DNA of 64,000 nucleotides, from positions 186,001-250,000 of the forward strand of contig JBIKXS010000002.1 of NCBI GenBank assembly GCA_044355655.1. Direction: 5' to 3'. A program made the position numbers and the translations under genes. This document shows positions 44,000 through 51,689 of this stretch, piece after piece (the stretch's first letter is position 1; each line of letters starts with the position of its first letter). Below the pieces are notes generated by a model, which made no database searches, was not told the origin of the DNA, and saw only the letters and a list, made by a program, of their open reading frames with translations. The stretch comes from UBA3064 sp023258775 (GTDB lineage Bacteria > Pseudomonadota > Gammaproteobacteria > Burkholderiales > Burkholderiaceae_E).

Positions 44000-44037
44000 C
44001 GTTTCAAGGCGGCGAAACGGAGCGAACAGGGCTCCGT
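44000..44037. other. Overlapping inverted repeats between rpmF and plsX
   Basis: Two perfect stems share bases. CGTTTC at 44000-44005 pairs with GAAACG at 44014-44019, and ACGGAGC at 44017-44023 pairs with GCTCCGT at 44031-44037. They cannot both form fully. The second sits directly before the plsX start codon at 44044. No U-tract follows, so neither is a classical intrinsic terminator. They could affect processing or translation of plsX. Confidence 0.55.
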
Positions 44038-44043
44038 GGGTCG

Positions 44044-45102
44044 ATGGACGGTCCGCAAATCACGATTGCAGTCGATGGCATGGGAGGCGATCATGGCCTT
44101 CCGGTGACTGTCCCCGCAACGATACAATTTTTATCTCAAGTCAAACAAGCAAACTGTTTGATTGTCGGCGATGAGGTTCAAATCGACGACGCTTTGAGCC
44201 AGGCAAAGCCAAGCCTTCCCCTCCGCCGGAAAATTCAAGTCGTCCACGCTAGCGAATCGGTCGGCATGGATGAAGCGATTGCCATCGCTTTGCGTGGAAA
44301 AAAAGACTCTTCAATGCGTCGGACAATCGAATGTGTTCGGGATGGGCGAGCCCAGGCCTGTGTGAGTGCTGGGAACACAGGCGCACTCATGGCACTTTCA
44401 CGTATGCTGTTGAAAACCATGGACGGTATCGATCGTCCGGCTATCGCAGCCCAAATGCCCAATGTTCGAGGCGGTGCAACCATGGTGCTCGACTTGGGCG
44501 CGAATGTCGATTGCAGTGCCGAACATTTGTTGCAATTTGCGATCATGGGCGCAGCGCTTTCCTCTGCGCTTGATCAGTCACGACGGCCATCGATTGGACT
44601 GCTCAACATCGGCGAAGAAATCATTAAGGGCAACGATGTTGTCAAGCAGGCAGGGGAACTTTTGCGCAGTAGCGGACTAAATTTTATCGGCAATGTCGAA
44701 GGAAAAGATATTTTTTCTGGAACTGTCGATGTGGTTGTTTGTGATGGCTTCGTGGGTAATGTTGCTTTAAAGACCTCAGAAGGCTTGGCGAGCATGCTTG
44801 CCCAGACCTTGCGTGAGGAGTACGGCCGCGGGCTGATTTCGAAGCTGGGGGCCCTTGTATCGCTTCCCGTTATTCAAAGGATCCGCAAACGCATGGATCA
44901 CCGGCGCTACAATGGAGCCTCTTTGGTTGGTCTTCGGGGTATTGTCTTCAAAAGTCACGGGTCAGCGGATCAGTTGGCGTTTCAAACAGCGCTCGGCCGC
45001 GCAGCGCATGCGGTTGAACACGATCTGATCCATCAGATCGCACAAACCTTGCCCGAGGTAAGGGCGCTTGCACACGCACACCCCCAGGCGCAGCTTCAAT
45101 AG
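44044..45102 (+). CDS. plsX: Phosphate acyltransferase PlsX
   Basis: A 352-residue PlsX, which makes acyl-phosphate from acyl-ACP for phospholipid synthesis. Supporting motifs are AVDGMGGDHGLPVTVPA at the N terminus, SAGNTGALMA, GATMVLDLGANVDC, and VVVCDGFVGNVALKTSEG. It is peripheral to the inner membrane. It lies in the usual place between rpmF and fabH and shares their transcription direction. Confidence 0.96.
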   Translation: MDGPQITIAVDGMGGDHGLPVTVPATIQFLSQVKQANCLIVGDEVQIDDALSQAKPSLPLRRKIQVVHASESVGMDEAIAIALRGKKDSSMRRTIECVRDGRAQACVSAGNTGALMALSRMLLKTMDGIDRPAIAAQMPNVRGGATMVLDLGANVDCSAEHLLQFAIMGAALSSALDQSRRPSIGLLNIGEEIIKGNDVVKQAGELLRSSGLNFIGNVEGKDIFSGTVDVVVCDGFVGNVALKTSEGLASMLAQTLREEYGRGLISKLGALVSLPVIQRIRKRMDHRRYNGASLVGLRGIVFKSHGSADQLAFQTALGRAAHAVEHDLIHQIAQTLPEVRALAHAHPQAQLQ

Positions 45103-45152
45103 CAAGGCTTGGCAATGGATCTTCTGACGATATTTGCAATCACGCTTGCGCC

Positions 45153-46127
45153 ATGATTTACAGCAAACTCCTTGGGACTGGCTCAGCACTTCCTGAACGT
45201 TGCGTTAGCAACCAGATGCTCGTTGAGGAACTTGCCGCGCGTGGCATTGAAAGTTCTAGCGCATGGATTGAAGAGCGCACGGGCATCAGGCAGCGCTATA
45301 TTGCCGATCCGAGTCTAAGCAGCAGCCAACTTGGTTTGCAATCAGCACGGCGTGCGCTTGAGATGGCAGGCCTGGGTGCCAATGACATTGACCTGATCAT
45401 CGTGGCCACTTCGACGCCAGACGTTATTTTCCCAAGTACGGCTTGCCTCATTCAGCAACAACTCGGCTGCAAGGGCGCAGCCGCGTTTGATGTGCAAGCG
45501 GTATGCGCGGGCTTTGTGTATGGGGTTTCGACCGCCGACGCGATGATCCGAACTGGCATGGCGCAGCGCGCGCTTGTCATCGGCGCCGAGGTTTTTTCGC
45601 GGATTCTTGACTGGCATGATCGTGGCACATGTGTACTATTTGGCGATGGGGCCGGCGCGGTTGTGCTCGGCGCAGACAATTCGCCTGGTGTTCATGCCTG
45701 CGCACTGCATGCTGACGGCAGCCTCGTTTCAATCTTGCAAACCGCCGGACAAGTGTGCGGCGGGGTGGTCTGCGGTCACCCTTTCCTGACGATGGACGGT
45801 CAAGCCGTGTTTAAGATGGCAGTGAACGTGCTTGATCAGGTGGCACGCGAGGTCTGCGCCAAGGCAAAAATTGCTCTGGATGAAGTCGATTGGCTAATTC
45901 CTCATCAGGCAAACATCCGCATACTGCAGGCCACCGCCAAACGGCTCGGGGTGCCGCTGGCAAAGGTTATTGTCACGGTGGATCAACATGCCAATACCTC
46001 GGCAGCTTCGATCCCGCTTGCCCTCGATTGGGGTGTAAGACATGGTCAGATTAGGCGTGGTCAGAAGCTGCTTCTCGAGGGCGTTGGTGGCGGTATGGCT
46101 TGGGGTGCTTGTTTACTCACTTATTGA
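45153..46127 (+). CDS. fabH: 3-oxoacyl-ACP synthase III
   Basis: A 324-residue KAS III that starts fatty-acid synthesis by condensing acetyl-CoA with malonyl-ACP. The catalytic triad is visible: Cys in DVQAVCAGFVYGVS, His in WLIPHQANIRI and Asn in DQHANTSAASIPLAL. The C-terminal GGMAWGACLLTY is typical. It begins 50 bases after plsX. Confidence 0.97.
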   Translation: MIYSKLLGTGSALPERCVSNQMLVEELAARGIESSSAWIEERTGIRQRYIADPSLSSSQLGLQSARRALEMAGLGANDIDLIIVATSTPDVIFPSTACLIQQQLGCKGAAAFDVQAVCAGFVYGVSTADAMIRTGMAQRALVIGAEVFSRILDWHDRGTCVLFGDGAGAVVLGADNSPGVHACALHADGSLVSILQTAGQVCGGVVCGHPFLTMDGQAVFKMAVNVLDQVAREVCAKAKIALDEVDWLIPHQANIRILQATAKRLGVPLAKVIVTVDQHANTSAASIPLALDWGVRHGQIRRGQKLLLEGVGGGMAWGACLLTY

Positions 46128-46151
46128 TTCGGAGCGTCGGGAAGGAAATCT

Positions 46152-47102
46152 ATGAATATCGCATTTGTCTTTCCTGGCCAGGGTTCGCAGTCAGTAGGGA
46201 TGCTTGATGTTTGGGCGAGTCACCCCGAGATTGAAGGACTGATCAAGGATGCAGACGATGCACTTGGCGAAGCTTTAAGTGTTTTGATTCATAAAGGCCC
46301 GGCCGAAGACCTCGCGAGCACGATCAACACGCAGCCTGCAATGCTACTTGCAGGCGTTTGTGCCTGGCGTGCCTGGAAAAGTGCAGGTGGACCTCAGGCG
46401 CGAATCATGGCGGGACACAGTCTTGGCGAATACGCTGCGCTGGTGGCAGCCGGAGCGCTAAAGCTTGGCGACGCCTTACGATTGGTCAGACTGCGCGCGC
46501 AAGCCATGCAAGAGGCCGTGCCCATCGGCACAGGTTCGATGGCCGCAATCCTTGGGCTCGACGATGAAGCGGTTATCGAAACATGCGCAGCAACTCGTCT
46601 CACAAGTGGTTTAGTGGTCGAGGCCGTTAATTTCAATGCACCCTCGCAAGTTGTGATTGCGGGCCACAGGGACGCCGTGGCGCAAGCCTGCGAGGCGCTG
46701 AAAGCTCGAGGCGCAAAGCGGGCGCTGCCGCTGCCTGTGTCTGCGCCATTTCACTCCAGCCTTTTAAAGCCTGCTGGTGAGCGTCTCGCGGTTGCTTTGG
46801 AGCGTTGCCAACTCGATACCCCCGGGATCCCAGTCATTCATAATGTTGATGTCAGGACGCACAACGATACGCAAGCGATTAAGCATGCGCTGGTTGCCCA
46901 GGCCTACCATCCGGTGCGATGGGTGGAAACCGTCATGGCGATGCGCGACGCTGGCGTCGATACCGTGATCGAAATGGGACCCGGTAAGGTGCTCGCAGGC
47001 CTTGTCTCAAGGATCGATAAGCAAATCCGTGTGATGAGTGTTTATGACCCCTCAACCCTTGAACAGGCACTTGCAGCGTTGGGCCAAGCACGGGCATCAT
47101 GA
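46152..47102 (+). CDS. fabD: Malonyl-CoA:ACP transacylase
   Basis: A 316-residue malonyl transferase that loads malonate onto ACP. FVFPGQGSQSVGML is the N-terminal signature, AGHSLGEYAAL carries the nucleophilic Ser, and the catalytic His is in LPVSAPFHSSLLKPAG. The ending EMGPGKVLAGL is conserved. Its stop overlaps the fabG start (ATGA). Confidence 0.97.
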   Translation: MNIAFVFPGQGSQSVGMLDVWASHPEIEGLIKDADDALGEALSVLIHKGPAEDLASTINTQPAMLLAGVCAWRAWKSAGGPQARIMAGHSLGEYAALVAAGALKLGDALRLVRLRAQAMQEAVPIGTGSMAAILGLDDEAVIETCAATRLTSGLVVEAVNFNAPSQVVIAGHRDAVAQACEALKARGAKRALPLPVSAPFHSSLLKPAGERLAVALERCQLDTPGIPVIHNVDVRTHNDTQAIKHALVAQAYHPVRWVETVMAMRDAGVDTVIEMGPGKVLAGLVSRIDKQIRVMSVYDPSTLEQALAALGQARAS

Positions 47103-48007
47103 AGGCCGCTATGCAAAACAACGCTACGGAGGGCCAAGCGAAATTGTCAACCTGGCCCTCGTTGCCAACACTTGACCCAACACTTTGGTCAAAGCGTGCG
47201 CTGGTTACCGGTGCTTCGCGGGGTATTGGACAGGCGATTGCGATTGCCCTTGCGCAAGCGGGAGTCAGTGTTTTTGGAAGCTCAACGACCGAGGATGGGG
47301 CCAAGCAGCTGACCCTACGGTTGCAAGCATCGATCGATGCAGCGCAGGAGGCCTTCAGCGCGCTGTCGCAAGGTACCTCAACTTGTTTTTTTTCAGGACT
47401 TCAATCAGCGCTAGACCAGGCAAGGGCCCAGAGCTGCGGGGTTGTGCTCGATGTTAGTCAAGCTGAGGCGAGCAACAATCTGCTTGAAAAGCTCAACGCT
47501 GATGGTGGGATCCACATTCTTGTGAACAATGCAGGGATCACGAGGGATAACCTTGCCATGCGTATGAAGCCTGATGAATGGGAGCAGGTTATTGACACCA
47601 ATTTGAATGCTTGTTTTCGCCTTTCCCAGGCGGTGATAAGGTTCATGATGAAGCAGCGCTTTGGGCGGATCATCAATATCACTTCTGTGGTCGGCGAGAC
47701 CGGCAATCCTGGGCAGGCAAACTATGCGGCAGCAAAAGCGGGGCTTGCAGGGATGTCAAGAGCACTTGCACGTGAGCTTGGCAGCCGCCAAATCACCGTT
47801 AACTGCATTGCGCCAGGGTTTATTGAAACCGACATGACGCTTGCGCTTACTGAGGGACAAAGGGCACAGCTCCAGCAACAAATTCCTCTGCAAAGGCTTG
47901 GCACACCCTCAGATATCGCTGCGGCCGTACTTTTCTTGGCAGGGCAAAGTGGTGCTTATGTGACCGGCGAGAGCTTGCAGGTCAACGGCGGCATGTTCAT
48001 GGATTAA
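47099..48007 (+). CDS. fabG: 3-oxoacyl-ACP reductase FabG, with N-terminal extension and internal insertion
   Basis: SDR-fold reductase of the fatty-acid elongation cycle. VTGASRGIGQAIA, LVNNAGITRDNLAMRM, NITSVVGETGNPGQANYAAAKAG and VNCIAPGFIETDMT are all standard FabG. At 302 residues it is about 55 longer than usual. An N-terminal leader of ~28 residues precedes the first beta strand. About 30 residues are also inserted between SSTTEDGAKQ and GVVLDVSQ, near residues 70-115, where the NADP-binding half normally has a short helix. The catalytic residues are intact, so activity is likely retained. Confidence 0.93.
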   Translation: MKAAMQNNATEGQAKLSTWPSLPTLDPTLWSKRALVTGASRGIGQAIAIALAQAGVSVFGSSTTEDGAKQLTLRLQASIDAAQEAFSALSQGTSTCFFSGLQSALDQARAQSCGVVLDVSQAEASNNLLEKLNADGGIHILVNNAGITRDNLAMRMKPDEWEQVIDTNLNACFRLSQAVIRFMMKQRFGRIINITSVVGETGNPGQANYAAAKAGLAGMSRALARELGSRQITVNCIAPGFIETDMTLALTEGQRAQLQQQIPLQRLGTPSDIAAAVLFLAGQSGAYVTGESLQVNGGMFMD

Positions 48008-48038
48008 CCGCGATCAAACCGCAGGGTTCAAACCGCAC

Positions 48039-48047
48039 TGCTACAAT
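48039..48047 (+). promoter_or_regulatory. Possible extended -10 promoter for acpP
   Basis: TG followed by one base and TACAAT (48042-48047), an extended -10 element, lies 93 bases before the acpP start. No convincing -35 is present. A separate acpP promoter would fit the very high demand for ACP, but this call rests on one motif. Confidence 0.35.
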
Positions 48048-48139
48048 CGTCGTGTTTAGGGAGCGGGTCTTGCCAGACGGGATGAAGCATCTTGCATTTT
48101 GTTTTTCAAAACCCACGGGTGAATTTTTAGGAGATTTGG

Positions 48140-48379
48140 ATGGATAACATCGAGCAACGCGTCAGGAAAATCGTTGCGGAACAACTTGGCGTCAATGAAG
48201 CCGATATCAAAAACGAATCGTCCTTTGTCGACGATTTAGGCGCTGATTCGCTCGATACGGTTGAGTTAGTCATGGCCCTGGAAGACGAGTTTGGCACTGA
48301 AATCCCCGATGAAGAGGCCGAAAAAATCACCAGCGTCCAACAAGCTATCGACTACGTGCGTTCTCACAGCAAAGCTTGA
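48140..48379 (+). CDS. acpP: Acyl carrier protein
   Basis: A 79-residue acidic ACP. The phosphopantetheine attachment Ser is in GADSLDTVELVMALEDEF, near residue 37, and VRKIVAEQLGV begins helix 1. A clear AGGAG ribosome-binding site precedes the ATG. The stop codon overlaps the start of fabF (TGATG). The AcpS needed for its activation is encoded at 57515-57922. Confidence 0.98.
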   Translation: MDNIEQRVRKIVAEQLGVNEADIKNESSFVDDLGADSLDTVELVMALEDEFGTEIPDEEAEKITSVQQAIDYVRSHSKA

Positions 48380-49614
48380 TGGCCAGACGTCGCGTTGCAA
48401 TCACCGGGCTGGGGATTATCAGTCCGGTGGGAAACTCCGTCGACGATGCCTGGGGGAATTTGATCGCTGGTAAGTCGGGCATTGGTCCAATTACGAAATT
48501 TGACGCGAGCGATTTTCCCACTCGTATCGGCGGTGAAGTTAAAGGGTTCGATGTGTCGGCATGGATGCCTCCGAAGGAGGCACGGCATTTCGATACCTTC
48601 ATTCATTACGGTATTGCCGCTTCGATCCAGGCCTGGCGTGACGCTGGTCTCTCGCTTGATCAACTTCCTGCTGAGCGAGCAGGCTGTTTGGTAAGCTCTG
48701 GTATCGGCGGTTTGCCGATGATCGAAGACACACATCGCGAATACAGCTCGCGAGGTGTACGTCGGATTTCTCCTTTTTTTGTTCCAGGTTCAATCATCAA
48801 CATGATCTCGGGACAATTGGCGATCATGCTCGGCCTTAAGGGCCCCAATCTGTCTATTGTTACCGCCTGCACAACCGGGCTACACAGCATTGGCATGGCC
48901 GCAAGAATGATCGGTTATGGCGACGCTGACGTGATGATTGCCGGGGGGGCTGAATCAACGATATCTCCGCTCGGCCTGGGCGGGTTCTGCGCTGCTCGTG
49001 CCTTGTCTCAACGCAACGACGAGCCAAGTGCGGCATCTCGACCCTGGGACCGAGACCGTGACGGATTTGTGCTCGGTGAGGGCGCGGGTGTGATGGTGCT
49101 CGAAGACTTTGAGCATGCGAAAGCGCGCTGTGCTAAAATTTATGCCGAAGTTGTCGGGTTTGGTATGACTGGTGACGCCAATCACATTACCGCACCGAGT
49201 ACCGATGGGCCAACAAGGTGTATGCAACTAGCGCTCGCTGATGCCAAACTAGCGCCAGGTGCGATTCAGTATCTGAATGCCCACGGCACCTCAACCCCGC
49301 TTGGTGACAAAAATGAGAGCGATGCAATTAAGCTCGCATTTGGTGAAGAAGCCGCGAAAAAAATTGCAATTAATTCCACCAAATCAATGACTGGTCATTT
49401 GTTAGGTGGCGCTGGTGGGATTGAGACAGTTTTCACTGCTCTCGCGGTTCATCACCAGCTGTCTCCGCCCACCATAAACATCGACAACCAGGATCCAGCA
49501 TGTGATTTGGACTATGTCGCTCGTACAGCCCGCCAGATCACCATGACCCACGCAATGAAAAATTCCTTTGGATTTGGTGGTACCAACGGTACCTTGGTTC
49601 TGGCACGGGTATAG
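48379..49614 (+). CDS. fabF: 3-oxoacyl-ACP synthase II
   Basis: A 411-residue KAS II elongation enzyme. VAITGLGIISPVGN opens the protein. The nucleophile Cys is in VTACTTGLHSIG, where CTTG replaces the usual CATG. The two catalytic His residues are in NAHGTSTPLGD and STKSMTGHLLGGAGG. The final GFGGTNGTLVLARV is conserved. ATG at 48379 overlaps the acpP stop. Confidence 0.96.
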   Translation: MARRRVAITGLGIISPVGNSVDDAWGNLIAGKSGIGPITKFDASDFPTRIGGEVKGFDVSAWMPPKEARHFDTFIHYGIAASIQAWRDAGLSLDQLPAERAGCLVSSGIGGLPMIEDTHREYSSRGVRRISPFFVPGSIINMISGQLAIMLGLKGPNLSIVTACTTGLHSIGMAARMIGYGDADVMIAGGAESTISPLGLGGFCAARALSQRNDEPSAASRPWDRDRDGFVLGEGAGVMVLEDFEHAKARCAKIYAEVVGFGMTGDANHITAPSTDGPTRCMQLALADAKLAPGAIQYLNAHGTSTPLGDKNESDAIKLAFGEEAAKKIAINSTKSMTGHLLGGAGGIETVFTALAVHHQLSPPTINIDNQDPACDLDYVARTARQITMTHAMKNSFGFGGTNGTLVLARV

Positions 49615-49620
49615 CTTTCC

Positions 49621-50064
49621 GTGAGTAATCATCAAGCGCTGCACCACGGCGAGCGTTGGCAAAGCATACCGCTTGATGCGACGTTATGGAGGCCAGATTT
49701 TTTTTCACGTCGCAAGCTGCCAACGATGGCAATCCGACCGATCGGACCGGGGCGTTGTCTGCTTGAACCTCTTTTGCCTGCAAAGTGCAATATGCATGGC
49801 AAGGACTCGGATGCCTTCGTACAGACCTACCAGCTCGAAGCCTGGCATATGACGGATTGGATGGTTTCGGTTCAGTTCCGAGGGTTGTGTGGCAAGCGTA
49901 TTAGACAGCATTGGCTTAAAGCACGTACCTCTTTTGACGCCTGGTACAACCTTAGGCGCTGGTTGATTTGGTCTGGTCGTCGGGTTGAATCAATTGGTCA
50001 GCGCACAAACCATACAACTTTAAATACCCGACCCGTCGAGTCAAGAGGTCAGCATAATCCCTAG
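49621..50064 (+). CDS. Hypothetical protein, possibly YgfX-like at the C terminus
   Basis: A 147-residue frame starting with GTG just after fabF. I do not recognise it as a whole. The C-terminal part, GKRIRQHWLKARTSFDAWYNLRRWL, resembles the ending of YgfX/CptA-type proteins, which are often encoded between fabF and rpoE in betaproteobacteria. The N-terminal half has no membrane segments, unlike YgfX, so it may be divergent or decayed. It occupies the position where rpoE and the rse genes would follow, and none of those are present. Confidence 0.5.
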   Translation: MSNHQALHHGERWQSIPLDATLWRPDFFSRRKLPTMAIRPIGPGRCLLEPLLPAKCNMHGKDSDAFVQTYQLEAWHMTDWMVSVQFRGLCGKRIRQHWLKARTSFDAWYNLRRWLIWSGRRVESIGQRTNHTTLNTRPVESRGQHNP

Positions 50065-50185
50065 GGATGAAAGGCCCATGCTTGATTTCATTAGGGCTCA
50101 CCGCAATATCCCGCAACTGCGGCCCGGTTAATCGCAGCCGCAATCATGACGCGACAACATCCCGATAACTGAACTGACACCGACT

Positions 50186-51685
50186 ATGGAACAAATGCAT
50201 TTCTTAGAGTCTCGACGATCGATCATAAGCTGTCTAGCAAGACCCCTGGCAGCTTTGGTGTTGACATGCTCGTTGGCCGCACCGCTTTTGAGTCATGCAC
50301 AAGCCTCGCCCCCCGCAGCCTTGTCAGCAACGGTTCGAGGGCTTCCTGATTTCGCTGATTTAGTCGAAAAAGTCGGCCCAGCCGTGGTCAATATTAGAAC
50401 GATCGAAAAACGTGATCCTAACGCTGCTGCACGATCGGAAGCAGAAGATCCCATGGCGGAGTTTTTTCGTCGCTTTATGCCTAGACCTGGTCCGATGCCT
50501 TCTCCGAATGCTCCGCGCGGCCGTGGTGGCGGACCCGATGAGGTACCTCGAGGCGTCGGTTCGGGTTTTATCATTACAGCAGATGGTTACGTGCTGACCA
50601 ATCACCATGTCGTTAACGGCGCCGATGAAATCATCGTCACAATGACCGATCGGCGCGAGTTCAAAGCAAGGCTGATCGGTTCAGACGAGCGTACCGATGT
50701 TGCGCTGTTGAAAGTGGAGGCAAGCGGCTTGCCTCGCTTGAGCTTCGGGGACAGCAACAAACTTCGGGTCGGGGAATGGGTGGTCGCTATTGGTTCGCCA
50801 TTCGGTCTCGACAGCACGGTCACAGCTGGTATTGTGTCTGCGAAAGGGCGCGAAACAGGCGAGTATTTGCCCTTTATTCAAACCGACGTTGCGGTCAACC
50901 CTGGTAACTCTGGGGGACCCTTACTTAATTTGCGCGGTGAGGTTGTTGGTATCAACTCGATGATTTATTCGAGAACCGGCGGCTTCATGGGTATTTCCTT
51001 TGCAATACCGATCGACGAGGCCCAAAGGGTTTATGAGCAACTGCGGAGCAGCGGTCGCGTGATTCGCGGGCGAATGGGCGTTGGTATTGCTGAAGTCAGT
51101 AAAGAGGTTGCAGAGGCGCTCGGTCTGCCTAAGGCTGCTGGAGCCTTGGTGCGAAATGTCGAAAGAGGCTCTCCAGCCGAGCGCGCAGGCCTTGAGGCCG
51201 GTGACATTATTCTGCGCTATGAGGGCAAACCAATTGAGCGGTCTTCTGATCTGCCAAGACTTGTGGGAGGCACCAAACCGGGCACAAAGGCGAGTCTGGG
51301 AATTTGGAGAAAGGGCGTGCCCAAGGACTTGGTCGTCGTGGTGTCTGAGGCAGAGCCCGATCGGACCGCTCGTGCCGCTGCGCCGCGAAGTACACCGGGT
51401 GCCGCACCAAGCAATTTTCTTGGATTGGTGGTGTCAGAGTTGAGCGATGAACGTCGCAATCAACTTCGCTTGCGCGGTGGGGTTCAAGTCGATGCAGTCG
51501 ACGGACCAGCAGCAAGAGCAGGTGTTCAGGCCGGTGACTTGATTTTGTCGATCAATAATCAAGAGATTGCCAACCTTGCACAATTCAATGATGTTGTCGC
51601 GAAACTCGATCGAACCCGTGCCGTTGTGGCACTCGTTCGACGCGGCGATTCGGCCCAGTATGTGCCGATCCGACCTGGACGCTGA
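50186..51685 (+). CDS. mucD: Periplasmic serine protease, Do/MucD (DegP) family
   Basis: A 499-residue HtrA-family protease. The signal peptide has a hydrophobic core around PLAALVLTCSLAAPLLS and a cut after HAQA. The trypsin-like triad is His in TNHHVVNGADE, Asp in ERTDVALLKVE and Ser in NPGNSGGPLLN. Two PDZ domains follow (around residues 295-385 and 410-495), with RAGLEAGDIIL and RAGVQAGDLIL as binding-loop regions. It degrades or refolds damaged envelope proteins. Alternative ATG at 50195. It is immediately followed by lepA. Confidence 0.93.
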   Translation: MEQMHFLESRRSIISCLARPLAALVLTCSLAAPLLSHAQASPPAALSATVRGLPDFADLVEKVGPAVVNIRTIEKRDPNAAARSEAEDPMAEFFRRFMPRPGPMPSPNAPRGRGGGPDEVPRGVGSGFIITADGYVLTNHHVVNGADEIIVTMTDRREFKARLIGSDERTDVALLKVEASGLPRLSFGDSNKLRVGEWVVAIGSPFGLDSTVTAGIVSAKGRETGEYLPFIQTDVAVNPGNSGGPLLNLRGEVVGINSMIYSRTGGFMGISFAIPIDEAQRVYEQLRSSGRVIRGRMGVGIAEVSKEVAEALGLPKAAGALVRNVERGSPAERAGLEAGDIILRYEGKPIERSSDLPRLVGGTKPGTKASLGIWRKGVPKDLVVVVSEAEPDRTARAAAPRSTPGAAPSNFLGLVVSELSDERRNQLRLRGGVQVDAVDGPAARAGVQAGDLILSINNQEIANLAQFNDVVAKLDRTRAVVALVRRGDSAQYVPIRPGR

Positions 51686-51689
51686 GTTC

